Source of the DNA: Tricholoma matsutake
Lineage: Eukaryota > Basidiomycota > Agaricomycetes > Agaricales > Tricholomataceae
Reading direction: 5' to 3'
Length of the DNA stretch: 64,000 bases
Assembly: GCA_026075535.2 (NCBI GenBank)
Contig: AP026542.1
Location: forward strand, 7,688,001 to 7,752,000
The notes under the pieces are model-generated. The model saw only the letters and a program-made list of their open reading frames with translations, was not told the origin of the DNA and searched no databases. Below are positions 19,029 to 31,975 of the stretch, piece after piece. How positions within the stretch are numbered: position 1 is the stretch's first letter; every line of letters starts with the position of its first letter. Position numbers and translations under genes: made by a program.

Positions 19029-22000
19029 ATGAGGGATAGACTTAGATCTACACCACAGTTGCGCATATTTAGTCAGAATGTTAACCGTAATTGGGGGTAC
19101 ATGGACTCGCTACTAGCAGACCTTATAGACGACTATGATTTGCTGTTTATCCAAGAGCCTCCTTGGTGATTAATAAGATACACCCCTTCTGCCCACAACA
19201 GGGAGGGGGAAGAAGTCATAGGTGCACCAATGAGTCCCATTTGGGGAACGTTAGTACACCCATCAGGAATCGACTCCCCTCCACGTGTCGCTGTCTATTT
19301 TTCGAACAGCATCGCCAATCTAAGACCGGGTCTCAGACGAGATCTGATCGATGATTGTGACATTCTCTTGTTCTCACTGGGAATAGGGGAGGATGTCATG
19401 TTACTCACTAATGTCTACTCGGATAGCCAACATTCGGCCATCACGCTCTTATTTGAGAGTGTCATGACGATCCCTTGCCTACATTTCATGTGTGGCGATT
19501 TTAACGTGAGACACGCCTCCTGGGACCCCCAGGGGCCTAAACACTCTATTCATGCTGACCACTTAGTGGAGATGGCTACGGCATTAGGCCTGACCAGAGC
19601 CCTACCAGTAGTGGAGGGCCCCACCCACTTCCCCCCTCAACAGGGCTTTCACCCTACAGTGATTGACCTGATGTTCGTGCCTATGGATCTTAGATTCGTA
19701 TTGTACTGTGAGATCGTACCTGAAGCCAGGGGAACGTCTGACCACGCCCCTCTGACATTAGTGCTACCTGGCCCGGGATCTTTGGTTCCGGTTACCAAGT
19801 GGTCCATCAAAAAAGGATCCGAGGAGGAAGCATCATACCGAGATGCTGTCTCCTCCACTTTAACCCTGTGGCTAGATTGGCATGGAGATACATCGGCAGA
19901 AATCGATGATGTCATCATGGCGATATCAACGATTTTAAACAAGGCATGGGAAAACCACGCCAAGGAATCCCGCCTCAGCAAGTCGTCCAAAGGCTGGTGG
20001 ACAGATGAATGCAGTGGTGCCCTAGATGCTTACAGAGCCTCCCGTGATGAGGAGGACTGGAAGCACTACAGGAAGGTCATGCGACACGCAAAGCAGGACT
20101 TCTTTGATGACCGTATCCAAGAAGTGGCTACGGTGAATAGACGACCCTGGGATCTGATGTCCTGGACTCGTCAACGCAACCTCCTATCGTACGAGGCAAT
20201 CTCCTATCGGGGAGAACCTTGCAACGATCTGGATTCCCTTTGGGCTGCCCTTGATGGGTCCTACAATGCTGCCTCAGATCAAGTAGTCGATCTGAGCATT
20301 CTTGATGAACTCGATCCGGTGCCTGAAAGGGCCTGGATCCCGTTTTCCGTCACAGAAATGAAAGAAGCGCTAAACGCATGTTCTTCCCGTTCCGCTCCAG
20401 GTCCCGATCATGTTACGTGGTCGCACCTAAAACACTGGTGTAGCAACCCAGAAGTGGCAGGGCTCATCACCCGCATAGCTGAGGCGTGCATCACTGCTGG
20501 CCATTGGCCGGCTCACTTTAAGGAATCCCTGTCGGTTATCATCCCGAAACCAGGGAAACCTAATTATTCCACCCCAAAGTCGTTCAGGCCCATCATGCTA
20601 CTGAACACTCTGGGCAAATTAGTCGAAAAAATGTTGTCTAGATGACTTCAATTCGACGGTGTCGCACACGAGGCCTTCGAGCAAAACCAGTTCGGGGGTG
20701 TCACCCAGCGTTCCACTGAGGATGCAGGAATCTACCTCACCCATCTTGTTAGAGCAGGATGGGCCAAAGGACTCAAAACCAGCATTGTCACATTTGACAT
20801 CGCCCAATTCTTCCCCTCCTTGAACCATCAGGTTCTATTGGAGATTATCTCCCGGTCGGGATTCCCTGTGCAAGTAGTGAATTTCTTCTGTTCATATCTG
20901 GTTGGTCACAAGACGACCTACAAATGGAACGCTTTCTCATCTGGCTCCTTTGCAGCCGATGTGGGAGTGGGACAAGGCTCTGCCTTGTCCCCAGTCTTAT
21001 CGGCATTATATCTGACGCCCATTATGAAACTCTTCAGAAGGAGCAAAATTGGCAGAGATGTCGATCTCATGTCCTATGTGGACGATGGTACCCTCATCAC
21101 CCGCTCTCCACAGTTGGAGGATAACCTCCCCCTTCTCAAAAAAGTGTATGGCTGGATCTTCCAGGCATTCACCTCCCTCGGACTTGTCCTTGAACATGAC
21201 AAGTCCAAAATATTCCACTTCTCAAGGGCAAGGAGATTCACTCCCTTACCCATTGACCTCGGTTTTGCTCCTTACATGGGCGATACCCCCCTCAAACCCA
21301 AAGACACTCACCCTACAAGGTCCATCTGTCGCTTCGGCTGCAGCTTTGGCCCTTGTACCAGGCGATGAGTTCGACCCCTTTGGGGAAGAAAGCACACCCG
21401 GGAACAGAGTGAAGGATCTATTCCCCACTCGCTTTTCCTCTCATCGCCTCACCTCCAAGGAGGATGGAGCGAGGAATTCTTACAGGAGTGACCTCGACAA
21501 GGCCTGGGCCTCGGCCCAGGTAGAGGATGACACTCTCATCGTTGCAGTGGATGCTTTGGTACCCACAGATGCTAAATTTCAAGCCGTCGCCTGCGCTCTT
21601 GTCTTCGGACAGGGAGAACAGGTAGATCACGTTGTCTCAGCTTCGGGGAGGAGAACCCCCCCAGAGGTCGAACTCTTCGCTCTCCAACTGGGGGTATCCA
21701 CTGCGTGTAGCAGGGGATGCAAAAAGTTGGTGATATTCTCGGATTCTACCACGGGCATCGAGTCCCTAATTGATCCTAAACCACGCTCTGGGCAGATATT
21801 TGCCCTGGATGCTTGCTGCTCTCTTCGCCCCTGGCTAGCTGGGGATGAGGAGAGAAACATAACATTCTGGCATGTCCCCTCGAAATTCAAGTGGAACGTA
21901 CACAAGTTGGCTCACGATGTAGCTACATCTACCAAGATCTCCGTGGGCAGACACCCGTGGATGTCTTTAGACTACCTTAAAAATCAGGTCGAAAAGGCCG

Positions 22001-22407
22001 TTTGTAAGGATTTGCACACCCGGTTCTCAGATCCGAAGTATCGTGGACGGCACTTCTACCAACTCAAAGGAGTTGGTGGAAAACCGGTAGTACCCTCGAC
22101 TCACAAAGGTGGGCCTTGGCTGAAAGTAATGGGAAGCAACACCACGTTGACGTCCTGTTCAACTCGAATGATTACTGGCCATGCTCCTATAGGGGAGTAT
22201 CACCACCGTCTTTCCCTCAACGGGAATTACCAATGTTGGTGCCTTGGCCCCGAGATCCAAACTCGAGACCATATATTACGCGTCTGCCATGCAGTGGACC
22301 GCAAGGAAACTCGTGCGAGCCCCGACACTGTCGAAGGCTTTCATGAATTCATGGACAATAATCCTGCACTAGGATCGTTCACCCCACTGGCATGGGATCC
22401 AGGATAG
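19029..22407 (+). pseudogene. LINE-A copy 2 ORF2 with RT to RNase H deletion
   Basis: The endonuclease carries FSQNVNRNW, FIQEPPW, GDFNVRHASWD and SDHAPLTL. The RT carries KSFRPIMLLNTLGK, FDIAQFFPSLNH, GVGQGSALSP and SYVDDG. TGA 19167-19169 and 20643-20645 (both from CGA) interrupt it. At 21301 the sequence jumps from the RT thumb (TPLKPK) to just before RNase H (TLQGPSV) and changes frame. The RNase H and Cys/His part is then open to TAG 22405-22407, with VDALVPTDAK, PPEVELFAL, FSDSTTGIES and ITGHAPIGEYHHRL. Confidence 0.9.
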
Positions 22408-22931
22408 GTTGTGCGCGCAGGGCGTATGACCCCCGTCTGGTTCTGGCTAGTGTTATCGGTATGTCGGGGCGGCCATAGGGCACCAGACCAGTCCATTAAC
22501 CCTCATAAAGGGGGCCCACCCATGTTCAGGAGCGACTGTCAGGGAGGGGGGACACGAAACTAGGTACTGGTTTGGGGAGGTGCCTGAGCGCTTTCAGATC
22601 CACTGTCGGTTGTGCGTTATGGCTTTGGAGCCGACTACGCCTTCCTTTCCGAGCTGAGAGGCTCACATCGGGGCAGCAGTTTCCCCTAAATCTTGCACAC
22701 ATACCCGTAGGGATTTGGGGAACACAACATCGTCAAGCTCGGGTTGTCAGTACGCCACCACTGGCAAGTCTGTTTACTCGATAAAGGGGGCCCCCTTAGT
22801 GGTCATTGCAGCTATCCAGGTGGTTGGTGCGAAGGTCAGCAGGAGGAGGACTTGGGCTGGGCGTAGTGTACTCTGTTTGTATGTCTCTACCGCGGACTGC
22901 GTTCAGGCGTTGCGTTATAAATTTTTGATCC
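22408..22931 (+). other. LINE-A 3' UTR, reference copy
   Basis: This is the one 3' UTR in the window that is uninterrupted on the plus strand between stop codon and tail. The last roughly 60 nt (22873-22931) are the part shared with element B, ending CGTTATAAATTTTTGATCC here and TTGACCC in most copies. The GC-rich part GCGGACTGCG... can pair with the following CGC and may form the stem recognised by the reverse transcriptase. Confidence 0.7.
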
Positions 22932-24862
22932 AAAAAAAAAAAAAAATTTGGGCATTAAGAGCAAGTTAGTACTGGTATATGATGCTATTGATCGAAATAC
23001 GCAGCATGCAGCATAAGTGAGGGCCTCCTGCATAGCAAGAAAGTCCTCGTAATCGTCAGGGTCGGGGAGGTCCCCCACAACCCACAGATCTCAAACTGCC
23101 TAGGGCAGCTGCTACCTCCAGTTCGTTCTGTGCAAACTGGGTGTCGTAGTCTTGGGCATCATCGTCAAAGATGTCGCCCATGAACAGGGAGGGGTCATGT
23201 AGACCCTGGTGAGATGGATGGTCTCTGGTTTGCCATTTAGGCATAGAGAGTGAGTTAGCGCGAGTAGATGACAGTAGAGGTCAAGATACGTAGCATGGAA
23301 TCAATAGCAGATGGTCCCTTATCTCAGTTTCAGATCCACCCGATGCATCCTCCAAACGCTCCGAGGGGGCAGGCAGGCCACACATCCTGCTGCTGATTAG
23401 GAGGGACGATTGAACCCGGTTCCAAACACCTGAAGGGTGTGAGTGCCGGAGGTAGAGAGTTGGTGGTGAGTAGCAGCCACCAGAGTGTCAACCTAGCCAT
23501 CAGGGGGCACCATCACCCGGCCCCATTTAATGATGGTGTATTCCAATGGGTAGTCAGTGTAGCATGTCTCTAGTAGTAGAAACTCACAAAGCATGGAGGC
23601 TGGAAGCCTCCCAGGCGACCAGCAGTCCAGTGAGAATGTCCCTCCTCCTAAGCCAGACCTCCCCCAACTAAACGAATGCGACGACTTGGGCGAGCGTTGA
23701 AGTAGGCATCCCACACCCACTCTGAGACCCCAAAGGGACCCAGACTACTCTTTCATTGACAACAATCACCTACCTAGCCAGGATCCTCGAAGCTCAGGAG
23801 AACGAGACAAATAGCAGACACTGTCAGAAACAGTGCCTGAGGCATCCCCGGAGATCGGATGGACGGATCCCTTAGCAAATCAGGCTACGCCTGGAGACAC
23901 CGAGAGCATTCGTGATGGTGAAATCTGATCGAAAATCGGACCGAAATTGCAGTCTCGACGTTGCTACCAACGTTGAGCAGGAATGTTTACCACTGTTTAT
24001 GGTGGTTGTAACAAGTCAAGGAGCGTGTTAACTCCGTGGCTTGGCTGGCATGGAAATACATCGGCAGAAATCGATGATGTCGTCTCGGCAATATCAATGA
24101 TTTTAAACAAGGCATGGGAAAACCATGCCAAGGAATCTCGCCTCGGCAAGTCGTCCAAAGGTTGGTAGACAGACGAATGCAGTGGTGCCTTAGATGCTTA
24201 CAGAGCCTCCCGAGACGAGGAGGACTGGAAGCACTACAGGAAAGTCATGCGACATGCAAAGCGTGATTTCTTTGACGACCGTATCCAAGAAGTGGCTACG
24301 ATGAACAGACGACCCTGGGACCTCATGTCCTGGACTCATCAACGAAACCTTCCATCGTACAAGGCGATCTCCTATCGGGGAGAACCTTGCAACGATTTGG
24401 ATTCTCTCTGGGCTGCCCTTGATGGGTCCTACAATGCTGCCTCAGATCAAGTAGTCGATCTGAGCATTCTAGATGAACTTGATCCGGTGCCTGAAAGGGT
24501 CTGGGTCCCGTTCTCTGCCATGGAAATGAAAGAAGCGCTTAATGCATGTTCTTCCCGATCTGCTCCAGGTCCCGATCATGTTACATGGTCGCACCTAAAA
24601 CACTGGTGTAGCAACCCAGAGGTGGCAGGTCTCATCACCCGCATCACTGAGGCTTGTATCACTGCTGGCCATCCCTGTCGGTAATCATCCCGAAACCAGG
24701 GAAACCTAATTATTCTACCCCAAAGTCATTCAGGCCCATTGTGCTGCTGAACACTCTGGGCAAATTAGTCGAGAAGATGTTGTCTAGGCGACTTCAATTC
24801 GACGGAGTTGCACACAAAGACCAGTGTTGTCGCCGTCGACATTGCCCAATTCTTCCCCTCCT

Positions 24863-26724
24863 CGCTCCTTGACTTGTTACAACCACCATAAACAGTGGTA
24901 AACACTCCTGCTCGATGTTGGTAGCAATGTCGAGACTCCAATTTTCGTCCGATTTTCGATCGGACTTCACCATCACGAACGCTCTCGGCGTCTCCAGGCC
25001 TGCCCTGATTTGCTAAGAGATCCATCCATCCGATCCCCGGGGATGCCCCGGTCATTGTTTTTGACAATGGCTGCTATTTGTCTCGTTCCCCTATGCTTCG
25101 GGGATCCTGGCTAGGTGAGTGGTGTCTATGAAAGAGTAGTCTAAGTCCCTATGGGGGCTTAGAGTGGGTGTGGGATGCCTGCTTCAACGCTCGCCCAAGT
25201 CGACGCACTCGTTTAGTTGGGGGAGGTCTGGCTCAGGGGGAGGGACATCGTTACTGGACTGCTGGTCGTCTCTGGGGCTTCCAACCTCCATGCTATGTGA
25301 GTCACTACTACTAGGGACAAGCTACACTGACTACCTGTTGGAATACACCATCGCTAAAAGGGGCCGGGTGATGGTGCCCCCTGATAGCTAGGTCGATGCT
25401 CTGGTGGCCGCATTTCACCACCGACTCCTCACCTCTGGTGCTCACTCCTCTGGGGTGTTATGACCCGGGTTCAATCTTCTCCCACCGGCAGCAGGATGCG
25501 TGGCCTGCATGCCCCCTCGGAGCGTGTGGAGGATGCGTCAGATGGATCTGAAACTGAGATAAGGGACCATCTGCTATCGACTCTATGCTACGTATCTTGA
25601 CTTTTATTGTCATCTACTTGTGCTAACTCACTCTCTATGCCTAAATGGCGAACCAGAGACCATCCACTTCACTGGGGTCTACATGACCCCTCCCTGATCA
25701 CAGGCGACATCTTTGACGATGACGCCCAAGACTACGACACCCAGTTCGCACAGGATGAACTGGAGGTAGCAGCTGCCCTAGGCAGTTTGAGATCTGTGGG
25801 CTGGGGAGGTCCTCCCCAACCCTGACAAATTCGAGGACTTCCTTGCTATGCAGGAGGCCCTCACTTATACTGCATGCTGCATATTTCGATCACTCGCATC
25901 ATATACCAGTACTAATTTGCTCCTAATGCCCAAACGGACAGCCGGAGACGATTGTTCTGATGATCATACGCCTCCGGCAGCTGTCCCAGCTTCCCATGCA
26001 GCGATGCCAACAGCTCCGCCAGAGCTCCAACCTGGGGAACCCTCGTCCCCAGTACAGTGCCGTCATCATCACAGATGGCCGTGCTGCTACTTGTGTGGGG
26101 CATCCTGCTCCACACCCATCACTGCCAGTCCGCTAGCTGCTGTCAGGTTGGTGACAAATGTCGCTACCCTTTACGTTCTCCCCGCTGCAGGGGGGAAATT
26201 GCTATCGAGTGCATGTGCTTGCAGTGCATTTGCTCAAGGGGGGCATTGGCCCCCTGCTTATGGCGGTTCCGGTGAATAACCAGGTGAACAACCAGCTGCC
26301 ACATTACTGTCACTCATGCATGACACGGTGATGGTCCACCTCGTTCATCCGGGGTGGTCAATCCTCATTGGCTGGGAGTATGTGGACGGTTATTCCTCCT
26401 GCAAGGGGGGATTTACGGTGAATTGACACTGCTGTGCCTGATCTGACTTCGGTTGGATATGTGGCTGGGGGACCGCTTCACACCAGCTGATGATCTCATG
26501 GCTAGCTTCGGGAGGGGGGCTCCCCCTCTGGATTATTGCCTTTCCTGGCTGAGAGGCCAATGTCTGTGGCACTGCCCACCTAAAGTGGCTAAAACAAGGA
26601 CCTGGGTAGGAGATGGGCGAGGGGAATGTGTAGTTATAGTAGTACCCAAGTTTGTATCCTGCTCCGCGGACTGCAATCGAGCCCCGCGTTATAAATTGTT
26701 GACCCAAAAAAAAAAAAAAAAAAA
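24863..26724 (+). mobile_element. Element B copy 3 (short form)
   Basis: Insertion in the RT motif A region of LINE-A copy 1 with a perfect 12-bp duplication TCTTCCCCTCCT (24851-24862 and 26725-26736). The 5' terminus begins at 24864 and the 19-A tail is 26706-26724. The ORF start ATG is at 25637, with the short-form frameshift near 25790 and TGA at 25823-25825. A second start-like segment with ATGCCCAAACGG lies near 25927. Confidence 0.92.
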
Positions 26725-29379
26725 TCTTCCCCTCCTTGAACCACCAGGTTCTTCTGGAGATAATCTCTCAGTCGGGATTCCCTGCACAAGTAGTGAATTT
26801 CTTCCATTCATATCTGGTCAGTCGCAAGACGACCTACAAATGGAACACTTTCTCATCTGGCTCTTTTGCAGCCGATGTGGGAGTGGGGCAAGGGTCTGCC
26901 TTGTCCCCAGCCTTATTGGTGTTATATCTGATGCCCATTATGAAGCTCTTCATGAGAAGCGACATCGGCAGAAGTGTCGATCTCATGTCTTATGTGGACG
27001 ATGGCACTCTCATCGCCTGCTCTTCACAGCTGGAGGATAACCTCCCCCTTCTTAAAAAAGCATACGGCTGGATTTTCCAGGCGTTCACCTCCCTCGGACT
27101 TGTCCTGGAACATGACAAGTCAGAGATATTTCACTTCTCAAGGGCGAGGAGATTCACTCCCCTACCTATAGACCTTGGCTTTGCCCCCTACACGGGCAAC
27201 ACCCCTCTCAAACCCAAAGTCACCTGGAGGTACCTTGGGTTTTTCTTTGATCGCAAACTCTCCTTTAAGGAGCATACGTGATTCTACTCCACCAAAGCCA
27301 TCACTACAGCGAGGGCAATGGGAATGCTCGGTAATTCTGTAAGAGGGTTAACTCCCATGCAGAAATGCCTTCTCTACCGCTCATGTGTCATACCTATTAT
27401 GACATATGGACTGAGACTCTGGCACTTCAAGGGCACACACATCAAGGGAGTCATCAAAACGTTGGCCCAGGTACAGTCTATCGCTGCACGCTGGATCCTC
27501 GGTGCATTCTGAACCACTCCTATCAGTGGCTTGGAGAGTATCGCAGGACTGCTGCCTATGCAGCTGTTACTGCGTCGTTTAGTCGACAGAGGGGTATTCA
27601 GGACCCCCCTGTTAGCTCCATCACACCCCCTAAGAGCGATCTTGGGGCCTAATCATGTCGGCACCACCCACCCTCATGAGCTAGGACTCTGGGGAGGGGA
27701 TGTGCTCGACACACTCACCCTACAAGGTCCATCTGTCGCCTCGGCTGCAGCTCTGGCCCTCGTACCAGGCGATGAATTTGACCCCTTTGGGGAAGAAAAC
27801 ACACCTGGAAACAGAGTGAAGGACTTATTCCCCACTCGTTTTTCCACTCATCGTGTCACCTCCAAGGAGGATGGAGTGAGGAATTCTTACAGGAGTGACC
27901 TCGACAGGGCCTGGGCCTCTGCCCAGGTAGAGGACGACACTCTCGTTGTTGCAGTGGATGCCTCGGTGCCCACAGATGCAAAATACCAAGCTGTCGCCTG
28001 TGCTCTTGTTTTCAGACAAGGGGAACAGGTAGATCGCGTTGTCTCAGCTTCTGGGAGGAGAACCCCCCCAGAAGTCGAACTATTTGCTCTCCAACTAGGC
28101 GTCTCCGCTGCTTGCAGCAAGGGATGCAAAAAGTTGGTGATCTTCTCGGATTCCACAATGGGCATAGAGTCCCTTGTGGACCCAAAACCATGTTCTGGGC
28201 AGATCTTTGCTCTGGACGCTTGTCGCTCACTTTGTCCATGGCTAGCCGGGGACGAGGAGAGAAACGTCACATTCTGGCATGTCCCCTCAAAATTCGAGTG
28301 GAACGTGCACAAGAAGGCTCACAATGTTGCTACATCAACCAAGATCTCTGTGGGCAGACACCTGCGGATGTCTCTTGACTACCTTAAAAATCAGGTCGAA
28401 AAGGCCGTTTGTAAGGATTGGCACACCCAGTTCTCAGATCTGGCATATCGTGGATGGCATTTCTACCAACTCAAAGGAGTAGGTGGAAAACCGGTATTAC
28501 CCTCAACTCACAAAGGTGGGCCTTGGCTGAAAGTAATGGGAAACAACACTATGATGACTTCCTGTTCAACTCGTATGATCACTGGCCATGCTCCTATAGG
28601 GGAGTATTGTCACTGTCTTTCCCTTGACGGGGAGTACCAATGTTGGTGCCTTGGTCCCAAGATACAAACTCGAGATCATCTACTACGCGTCTGCCTGAAG
28701 GTGGATTGCAAAGAGACTTGTGCTAGCCCAGACTCCGTCGAAGGCTTCCATGAATTTATGGACAATAATCCTGCTTTGGGACTGTTCACCCCACTTGCGT
28801 GGGATCCAGGATAGGTTGTGCGCATAGGGCGTATGACCCTTTTTGTTTTTTTTTTGGGTCAAAAATTTATAATGCGACGCCCGAACGCAGTCCGCGGTAG
28901 AGACATACAAACAGAGTACACTACGCCCAGCCCAAGTCCTCCTCCTGCTGATCTTCACACCAACCACCTGGATAGCTGCGATGACCACTAAGGGGGCCCC
29001 CTTTATCGAGTAAACGGACTTGCCAGTGGTGGCGTACCGACAACCTGAGCTTGACGATGTCGTGTTTCCCAAGACTCTATGGGTATGAGTGCAAGATTTA
29101 GGGGAAACTGCCACCCCGATGTGAGCCTCTCAGCTTGGAAAGGAGAGCGTAATTGACTGTATCGTCATAACGCATAACCAACAGAGGATCTGGAAGTGCT
29201 CAGGCGCCTCCCTGAACCAGTACCTGATTTCGTGTCCCCCTGCCCTGACAGTCACTCCTGAACACGGGCAGGCCCCCTTTATGGGGGTTAATGGAATCGT
29301 CTGGTGCTCTACAGCCACCCCGACATACCAATCACACTAGCCAGGACCAGATGGGGGTCATACGCCCTGCGCACACAAC

Positions 29380-30099
29380 CTATCCTGGATCCCATGCAAG
29401 CAGGGTGAACGATCCTAATACAGGATTGTTGTCCAAAAATTCGTGAAAGCCTTCGACGGAGTCTGGGCTTGCTCGAGTTTCTTTGCGATCCACTGCAGGG
29501 CAGACGCGTAAAATGTGGTCCCAAGTTTGAATCTCGGGGCCATGGCACCAACACTGGTATTCCCCGTCGAGGGAGAGACAGTGATGATACTCCCCTATAG
29601 GAGCATGGCCAGTGATCATACGAGTTGCACGGGAAGTCATCGTAGTGTTGTTTCCCATTACTTTCAGCCAAGGCCCACCTTTGTGAGTCAAGGGTAACAC
29701 CAGTTTTCCACCTACTCCTTTGAGTTGGTAGAAGTGCCATCCACGATACACCGGGTCTGAGAACCGGGTGTGCCAATCCTTGCAAACGGCCTTTTTGACC
29801 TGGTTTTTAAGGTAGTCTAGAGACGTCCACGGGTGTCTGCCCACAGAGATCTTGGTCGATGTAGCTACATCATAAGCCTTCTTATGCACGTTCCACTCAA
29901 ATTTCAAAGGAACATGCCAGAATGTGACATTTCTCTCCTCGTCCCCAGCTAACCAGGGATGAAGGGAGCGACAAGCGTCCAGAGCAAATATTTGCCCAGA
30001 GCGTGGTTTTGGGTCTACGAGGGACTCGATGCCTGTGGTAGAATCTGAGAAAATCACCAACTTTTTGCACCCTCTGCTGCAAGTGGCCGAGACGCCTAG
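29380..30099 (-). pseudogene. LINE-A copy 3 ORF2 C-terminal fragment
   Basis: The open frame holds the second half of RNase H (IFSDSTTGIES) and the Cys/His tail (ITGHAPIGEY...CWC...H...C), ending with the usual LAWDPG and stop. It is cut upstream at 30099 by the T-run of B copy 4. No stop occurs inside. Confidence 0.85.
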
Positions 30100-31975
30100 T
30101 TTTTTTTTTTTTTTGGGTCAACAATTTATAATGCGGGGCTCGATTGCAGTCCGTGGAGCAGGATACAAACTTGAGTACTACTATAACTACACGTTCCCCT
30201 CACCCATCTCCTACCCAGGTCCTCGTTTTAGCCACTTTAGGTGGGCAGTGCCACAGACGTCGGCCTCTCAGCCAGGAAAGGCAATAATCCGGAGGGGGAG
30301 CCCCCCCCTCCCGAAGCTAGCCATTAGATCGCCCACTGGAGGAAAACAGTCCCCCAGCCACATGTCCGACAAGTCAGACCAGGCGCAGCAGTGTTAATTC
30401 ACCGTAAATCCCCCCTTGCGGAAGGAATAACCATCTGCGTATTTCCAGCCAACGAGGATTGACCACCCCAGGCAAATGAGGTGGACCATCAACATGTTGT
30501 GCACAAGTGACAGTAACAAGGCGGGTGGTTGTTCACCTGGTTATTCACCATGACTGCCATAAGTAGGGGGCCTAGGCCCCCCTTGAGCAAATGCACACAT
30601 GTGCATGCACTCGATGACATCGTCCCCCCTGCAGCAGGGGGAAGGTATAGGGAGGCGACACCATGTCACCGTCCTGATAATGGCCACCAGTTACTTGGTG
30701 GCCGTGAATGTAGAGGGGGATAGGCCCCTGTACTAGTTGTGGTGCTGCTGTCCACGAGGACCTCGAGGATGACGGCACCATGCTGGGGACCAGGGTTCCC
30801 CAGATTGAGGCTCTGATCGAGCAGTGTGCATTGCCGCGTAGGAAGCCCAGAAGGCTGCCGGAGACGTGAGATTGAGAGGAGTCGGAGCGGCTGCTAGTTC
30901 TGCCGACATTGTCTCAGACAGTCGCCAGGTGGTCGTGAATAACTCCCAAGCCATTTTTGGCGTAATCGAGGGCCTCTTGCATAGCAAGAGAGTCCTTGTC
31001 ATCATCATCATCAGGGTTGGAGAGGTCTTCTCCGGCCCATAGATCTCTAACTGCCTGTAGGGCAGTAGCTACATCCGGATCGTCTTGATCGTACCAGGTG
31101 TCATAATCTTGGACGCCATCGTCATAGATGTCTCCCGTAATCAGGGAGGGGTTGTGTAGACCCCAGCGTGGTGTTTGGACTCTGGTTCACCATTTAGGCA
31201 TTGAGAGGGGAAGTTAATGCTAGTAGGTGATAGTAGAAATCAAAATATGTAGCATGCCATCAATAACAGTTGGTCCCTTATCTCTATTCCGGGTCCACCT
31301 GATACTGCCTCCGAACGCTCCGAGGGGGGAACAGGCCGCACATCCTGTAACCCGGTGGGAGAAGATTGAACCCGGGTCATAACACCCTAGAAGAGTGAGC
31401 ACCGGAGGTAGAGAGTTGGTGGTGAGTAGCGGCCACCCGAGCGTCGACCTAGCTGTCAGGTGGCACTATCGCCTGGCCCCTTTTAACGATGGTGTATTCC
31501 AATGGGTAGTCAGTGTAGCATGTCTCTAGTAATAGAAACTCACAGAGCATGGAGGCTGGAAGCCTCCCCGACGACCAGCAATCCAGTGATAATGTCTCTT
31601 CTCCCTAGACCAGACCTCCCCCCACTAAACGAGTGTGTCGACTTGGGCGAGCGTTGAAGCAGGCATCCCACACCCACTCTAAGCCCCCAGAGGGACCCAG
31701 ACTACTCTTTCATAGACAACACTCACCTAGTCAGGATCCTCGAAGCCCAGGAGAACAAGACAGATAGCAGTCACTGTCAGAGACAATGACTGGGGCATCC
31801 CCGGGGATTGGATGGACGGATCTCTTAGCAAATCAGGGCAAGCCTGGAGACGCTGAGAGCATTCGTGATGGTGAAATCCGATCGAAAATCGGACAAGAAT
31901 TGCAGTCTCGACGTTGCTACCAACATCGAGCAGGAGTGTTTACCACTGTTTATGGTGGTTGTAACGAGTCAAGGA
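30100..31975 (-). mobile_element. Element B copy 4 (short form, minus)
   Basis: The T-run is 30100-30114 and the 5' terminus complement ends AGTCAAGGAGT at 31975, with one base changed. The two flanks (GAGACGCCTAG and GATGTCATAG) are not a duplication and belong to distant parts of LINE-A. It retains the middle ORF region only in part. Confidence 0.85.

Larger units (their letters stand above)
16994..22946 (+). mobile_element. LINE-A copy 2, full length with one internal deletion
   Basis: The 5' terminus GCTTCTTGTCTTGTTACC begins at 16997 and the poly(A) is 22932-22946. The target duplication TTTGGGCATTAAGA is perfect (16980-16993 and 22947-22960), so the insertion into B copy 2 is quite young. 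About 490 bp between the RT thumb and RNase H are missing at 21301. The 3' UTR is 22408-22931. Confidence 0.93.
16196..24027 (-). mobile_element. Element B copy 2 (short form, minus), split by LINE-A copy 2
   Basis: A 20-T run at 16196-16215 and the B 3' tail open the element; the 5' terminus complement (AAGTCAAGGAGC) closes it near 24024. Its own parts are 16196-16993 and 22961-24027, about 1.87 kb together. Target duplication: TTAACTCTGTGGC (16183-16195) and TTAACTCCGTGGC (24028-24040). The ORF start is the complement of 23242-23244 and the 62-codon frame ends near 23056, as in other short copies. Confidence 0.9.
5433..28814 (+). pseudogene. LINE-A copy 1 ORF2 (endonuclease-RT-RNase H), split by four insertions
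   Basis: ORF2 of this type nicks target DNA (AP-like endonuclease) and reverse transcribes the RNA in place. Endonuclease pieces lie at 5433-5736 and 15656-16195 (GDFN and SDHAPL motifs visible). The linker and RT start lie at 24041-24862, the RT core at 26737-27281 with GVGQGSALSP and SYVDDG, and the thumb, RNase H and Cys/His tail at 27282-28814. Damage: a TGA in the QNVN*NW motif near 5493, TAG 24166-24168 (from TGG), two deletions, TGA 27279-27281 (from TGG) and TGA at 27510-27512. The part from 27531 to TAG 28812-28814 is still open for 427 codons and includes the RNase H residues D, E and D (VDASVP, PPEVELFAL, FSDSTMG). Confidence 0.85.

Noticed and set aside
25164..25391. 75-codon frame in the B 5' leader, open in several copies (also near 13390, 23493, 50209, 59671)
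   Set aside because: It starts with GTG, has no ATG, and the copies are too alike for conservation to mean coding. The region is better explained as structured leader RNA.
25080..25480. Pol III promoter in B (A-box-like TGGCTAGGTGAGTGG and B-box-like GGGTTCAATC)
   Set aside because: The boxes are more than 300 bp apart and the B-box match is weak; B is also long and protein-coding, which fits Pol II better.
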